A stretch of DNA of 64,000 nucleotides from Sphaeramia orbicularis. Taxonomy: Eukaryota > Chordata > Actinopteri > Kurtiformes > Apogonidae. The DNA is taken from NCBI RefSeq assembly GCF_902148855.1, contig NC_043964.1, positions 7,964,602 through 8,028,601 on the forward strand, written 5' to 3'. The translations under genes were made by a program, and so were the position numbers. Each line of letters begins with the position of its first letter. Positions within the stretch are counted from its first letter, which is position 1. Below the pieces are notes generated by a model that was not told the origin of the DNA, ran no database searches, and was given only the letters and a program-made list of their open reading frames with translations. Positions 60,049-64,000 of this stretch are shown here, piece after piece.

Positions 60049-62550
60049 ATGGGCAACTGCGAGACATCCCAATTCACCGCCATTTACGGAGGAAATACAA
60101 TCTACGGTCATGGAAACATTGCCATCGTCAACTACAACACGACCATCAACCTTCGTTTGAGGAGATCCGCCGGCTTCTGTCCTCCATCCAATGAGGAGTT
60201 CTCGGTGCAGACCCTGGACACCTGTCTGCTTGACTACCTGTCCACCGTGCGCTCCCTGGAGGACGCCAACGCCGAGCTGGAGCTGAAGATCAGGCAGTGG
60301 GTGGAGAGCAGTGGAGACTCCGCCTCCAGAGACTACACCACCTGCTTCCAAACCATCTCCATCATCAGGTCCAAGGTGAGTCCAGTCCACAGACACAACA
60401 GACCCACAGACACACAAACCCACACATATACACAGCAGCATGTGTTTAAGCTGATTCCAACCATTGGCTGCATTTAGTCTGTGTCTGTGTGATGGAGCCA
60501 CACCTTTAGAACCGAACCAGATTTAGACACAAATATGTAGGAAGAGATTTGAGGTCGTACAAAAAGTTATGAGTCAAGAAAAGTTTTTCCACTATTTCAG
60601 TTTATAATAAAAAAATAAAAGTGGATGGAGGTCAGAGCCCTGGGGAACACCTAAGGAGGCAGAGGAGTGTTGAGCTGAAACCAGACCCAGTTGAATATAG
60701 TGAGAGTGAACAGAAGGATCTGAAGGAACCAGAGGAGGGGCACTAGAGTCCAGGACATAGACCTGCTTGGACTTTCACCTGGAATAAAGACATTATGGAG
60801 TTGAATCATTGGAAAGATCAGAGGAGGATGTGGTTGTCTGATTTGTGTGTTTGTCATCTGCAGATCCAGACCGCCGTCCAGGTGTACGGATCCATGGGTG
60901 ACGCCCAGACGGCTGATGAACCCCTCAAGAACAAGTGAGTCCAAACACAGGTTATTGGAGTAGAAGACCACTCCGCTTTCAGATGTTTGTCCTCGTGAGT
61001 TCACATTTGTTGAGATGCTGCAGTTCGGTTCATCCTCACCTGTGGTCGTCGTGTTGCAGGAGTGAGAAGGAGCTGGCGGCGCTGCAGTCGCTGGAGGCCG
61101 ACGTCGCCGAACTGAAGATGATCCTGGACCAGCTGACACAGACCAGATCCGACATGAAGACGCAGATCCAGGGTCTGGAGGAGGAGCTGAAGATCCTCAA
61201 GAAGAACAACCAGGAGGTGAGTGGATGCCGTCCCACAAAACCTGGACCCACAGGACAAACTGACCAAAGCCATGAGATGGAGATCAGGAAACATCCTGAG
61301 AGACCAGGTTTAATGACAATAGAAGGTCACAACTTCCACAGATGAGCTTCATCCATGTGGACCAGGTGGACCTAGTCCTAGTATCTCCTAGACTTTCCAG
61401 CTCTAAAACCCTGTGTCCCAGAGCCATGGGTTCACATTCCATAGTGTGACTTATGTTCCATCCATCCCACAGGTGGACCTCACCAAGGCCATGGCCCAGA
61501 ACGCACAACTCCACGACACCATCTACTCCAAAAACCAGAAGGACCTGGAGGCCTACCAGGCCAAGGTACCCACATGACCTCACTTCCTGTGGTGGCAGAC
61601 GTTATTAGACGTCAACGGGCCCCAACGGATTCAACCTGTGTGTTTGTTGGTTTTGTGCAGACCCAGGTTCTGAAGAACAAGGTGGTGGTCGGCATCCGGA
61701 CCCTGCAGATGTCCGGGTCTGAAGTCACCCAGGTCCAGTCTACTCTGCAGTCTCTGGAGACCCAACTGCAGTCCACGTTGGACACGGTGAGCATCGCAAT
61801 CCACAGGAAATGACAGGAATCAGGTCAGTAGGTGTGTGTCCACGTCCAGTAGAAGAAGTGAGGCACCTTCAACCAACAGTCAGTCAATAAAGGCAACATT
61901 TAGTGGAAACAGTCTGAAGGTCCAAAGGAGCTCCAAACATTAGGAAGTGGAGTTCAAGCTGCAGCGGCCATGATGGGCCCTCACACCTTTGAGCGTCACA
62001 CCTCCATGGTGGACTTCCTGTTGGGTGGAGGGTTGGGCTGGTCTGCATGACTGACCTGCTCTGTGGACCTGATGACCACAGTAAAGGTCAGATGACTGAG
62101 GCTTGATGATTGGTGTGTTTCCTCCACAGGAAGTGTTGGAGGGAACTCTGGCTGAAACCCTGAGCCAGTACGGGGGGCAGCTCAGCGGATACCTGACCCA
62201 GGTAACACATGGAACCTGCATGGACCAGATCAGACACAGGACCTACTGAGTCTGTGCAGTAGAGACCAGGAGGCGGGGCATGGGTGCTGCCTTCCAGCTG
62301 TCACTCATTGTGTGGCGTCCGTCTGTCCAAACAGTCTGTGATACTGGGACACAGTGAGTGTCCACGCCTCCTTTGGTTCAATCTTCTTCTCCTTCTTCTT
62401 CTTCTTGTCTTCCAGGTGACCATTCTGGAGGAGCAGCTGGTCCAGCTCAGGTTGGACCTGGATCTTCAGGACTATGAGTACAAGAAGCTGCTGGACACCA
62501 ACATCCATCTGGAGTCGGAGGTCGCTGAGTACAAAAGGCTTCAGGGCTGA
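60049..62550 (+). CDS. atypical tailless type I keratin-like gene 4 (326 aa)
   Basis: Exons 60049-60375, 60864-60934, 61060-61216, 61473-61565, 61661-61786, 62130-62201 and 62416-62550 join to 981 nt, fully open, with consensus splice borders. Compared with its neighbours: the head is 47 residues, not Gly-rich, and begins MGNCETSQ, an acylation-like start; the helix-initiation motif reads FSVQTLDTCLLDYL, with Cys59 where keratin 3 has the hot-spot Arg78; exon 2 is 71 not 83 nt; exon 4 is 93 not 162 nt and lacks the L12 linker; exon 6 is split as in keratin 1; helix termination is degenerate (IHLESEVAEYKRLQG); and TGA ends the protein at the rod. Coil segments such as [14 protein letters not shown] and DMKTQIQGLEEELKILKKNN are clearly type I keratin. 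It may be a specialised non-filament keratin or an early pseudogene; the open frame favours the former. Confidence 0.85.
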
Positions 62551-62649
62551 AACAGGTGACCACACCCACACTGGAAACACTGATCAGTGATTGGTTGAAT
62601 GAGGAACAGCTGGGTGGGTCTGCTGTAATGTCTTCTGGTTGGTCCACAG

Positions 62650-62695
62650 CGTCTGCAGCTCCACAAAGACCCAGGAGGAGGTGGTCTGTGGGTAG
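62650..62695 (+). pseudogene. relict tail exon of keratin 4
   Basis: A CAG acceptor precedes a frame reading VCSSTKTQEEVVCG then TAG, which resembles a keratin tail exon. If exon 6b is extended to the GT donor after 62,555, the 6a+6b total is 212 nt and the phase matches this exon, but the in-frame TGA at 62,548 lies upstream. It is therefore either transcribed as 3' UTR or is a leftover of a lost tail. Confidence 0.55.
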
Positions 62696-62798
62696 GTGGT
62701 CTCCTCCACTGCCTCCACGCCCACTACCGGCACCGACAGCCAATCAGCGGTGGCATCTGAGTCACATGACCTGTGACACAACCAATAACCTGAGAGTC

Positions 62799-62804
62799 AA
62801 TAAA
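62799..62804 (+). other. poly(A) signal of keratin 4
   Basis: AATAAA, 249 bases after the TGA stop and 104 after the relict tail exon's TAG. Confidence 0.6.
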
Positions 62805-62811
62805 TGGGTCC

Positions 62812-64000
62812 ATAAATCCACTGTGTGTCTGAGTTTGAGTTGATGTTTGGTGTCGTTCATCACTTTGTCTGCTCTGGTCTCACACTGAATAAAACACAAA
62901 CCTTAGAGTCCACGGGGTCCGGGTGAGTCCAGGTGGGTCCACGGGGTCCAGGTAGGTCCAGGTGGGTCCAGGTGAGTCCATGTGAGTCCAGGTGTTAGAG
63001 CTGGATCGGACTCATCTCATCTTGTATGTGTCTATATTCAACTAGAAAATGAATCTGATGATGTCCATGCTGATCAGATGTTTTTCAGTCGTTGGTTCAG
63101 AAAAACTGGAAATGGGAAATTAGACCAAACACGTTATTTTATTGTGAATGTACAACAAACTGTGGACACAAACAGTAAATACTGTTGTTCTAACCAGACT
63201 GAGTCATGGTCAGGGGAGAATATTCAAATTTACAGTTGGGGAGGCAGTGAACATACAACCCTTACCCTGACCCCTGACCCCACTGTGAGTCTGCGTTTGA
63301 GTTGATGTTTGGTGTCTTTCATCACTTTATCTGCTCTGGTCTGTTGGTGATGCTCGCCCCCCTGTGGACAAACACTGAACTGCATGAATAAAAACCCTGA
63401 TGCAGAGGAGGTTACTCTGCTATTCTGTTCCATCTTTACTGTGTCAGATCTGATTTTCATTGATGTCATCGTATATTCATAGATATTCACAAAATAATCA
63501 ACGAATTGAACAAAATAAACAAAACAATCAACAAAATGAAAAAAATCCATCAAAATTAACAAAAATCAAGAAAATATATTAAAAAAAAGAACAAAATAGT
63601 CAAGAAAATGAACAAAATAGCCAATAAAAATTAACAAAAATCTAGAAAATATTTAAAAAAACAAAAAAAAACAAAAACAAAATAATTAATAAAATGAACA
63701 AAAAAATCAATAAAATGAACAAAAATCAACAAAATAATAAATAAATTGAACAAAGCCACCAGTGTGAATCCAGTCCGGATCATAAACCTGGACTGAACAG
63801 CAACAGATTTACTGAAAACCATCCAAACAAACTCAGCAGGACTAAGTCTGATCAAACTAAAGCCATTCCAAACCATTCCAAACCATTCCAGACCATTCCA
63901 AAGACAGGTGTGACAGTTACCTCAGGGGTTTGGTCTTCAGGCATTCATGCAGATGTTCGGTCCAGTTCCATCATCATCATCGTCGTCATCGTCATCATCA
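62812..64000. other. region downstream of keratin 4
   Basis: No gene recognised. It holds a GGTCCAGGTGGGTCCA short tandem block (62,905-62,996), a duplicated ~65-bp segment (62,819-62,880 and 63,280-63,345), an A-rich AACAAAATCAAC tract (63,480-63,745) and a short (ATC)n run at the window end. Confidence 0.55.

Noticed and set aside
60049-62550. Keratin 4 as the fish BFSP2 (phakinin) gene
   Set aside because: The Cys in the initiation motif and the missing tail are suggestive, but coil sequences, the split exon 6 and the promoter tie it to keratin 1 in this cluster, and the L12 loss is not a BFSP2 trait I know.

Overview
This window looks like nuclear DNA of a ray-finned (teleost) fish. The evidence is four type I keratin genes with vertebrate intermediate-filament exon structure, a C2H2 zinc-finger gene of a style common in fish, several hAT-like short elements and one Tc1/mariner derivative with fish-like termini, and very abundant minisatellites. 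No bacterial, organellar or viral gene was seen. The species cannot be named from this sequence.

Layout. 1-4.1 kb: intergenic, with a 20-bp minisatellite. 4.2-9.9 kb: keratin gene 1 (+), with a promoter at 4.1 kb, several single-base frame breaks and an extra intron. 10.2-14.9 kb: intergenic with two minisatellites. 14.9-18.7 kb: an eight-finger C2H2 gene (-), apparently driven from a CpG island at 20.1-21.4 kb. 21.4-29.5 kb: AT-rich, gene-poor DNA with a hAT-like element and a near-perfect hairpin, ending in a 22-bp minisatellite. 29,481-29,980: a 500-N assembly gap. 29.98-38.45 kb: about 50 copies of a 170-bp satellite with higher-order structure. 38.8-39.4 kb: a Tc1-like relic. 40.0-44.9 kb: keratin gene 2 (+), intact. 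45.2-46.6 kb: an inverted pair of one MITE. 50.0-54.9 kb: keratin gene 3 (+), intact. 55.3-56.8 kb: a ~63-bp tandem array. 57.0-58.3 kb: a hAT element with transposase remnants. 60.0-62.7 kb: keratin gene 4 (+), open but highly atypical.

How the genes relate. The four keratins are tandem paralogues in one orientation. All show the type I exon ladder (exon 2 = 83, exon 3 = 157, exon 4 = 162, exon 5 = 126, exon 6 = about 221 nt), but gene 4 is shortened in two places and genes 1 and 4 split exon 6 with an intron at the same codon boundary. Genes 2 and 3 should make ordinary type I cytokeratins that pair with type II partners encoded elsewhere. Gene 4 encodes a 326-residue tailless protein with no L12 linker, with Cys in place of the hot-spot Arg of the helix-initiation motif, and with an MGNCET amino terminus that resembles an acylation signal. 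It is the most interesting item here.

Quality warning. All frame breaks found lie left of the N gap, in keratin 1 and the zinc-finger gene. Each can be explained by one missing base, often in a short homopolymer. The three keratins right of the gap have none. This pattern suggests an under-polished left contig rather than two dead genes.
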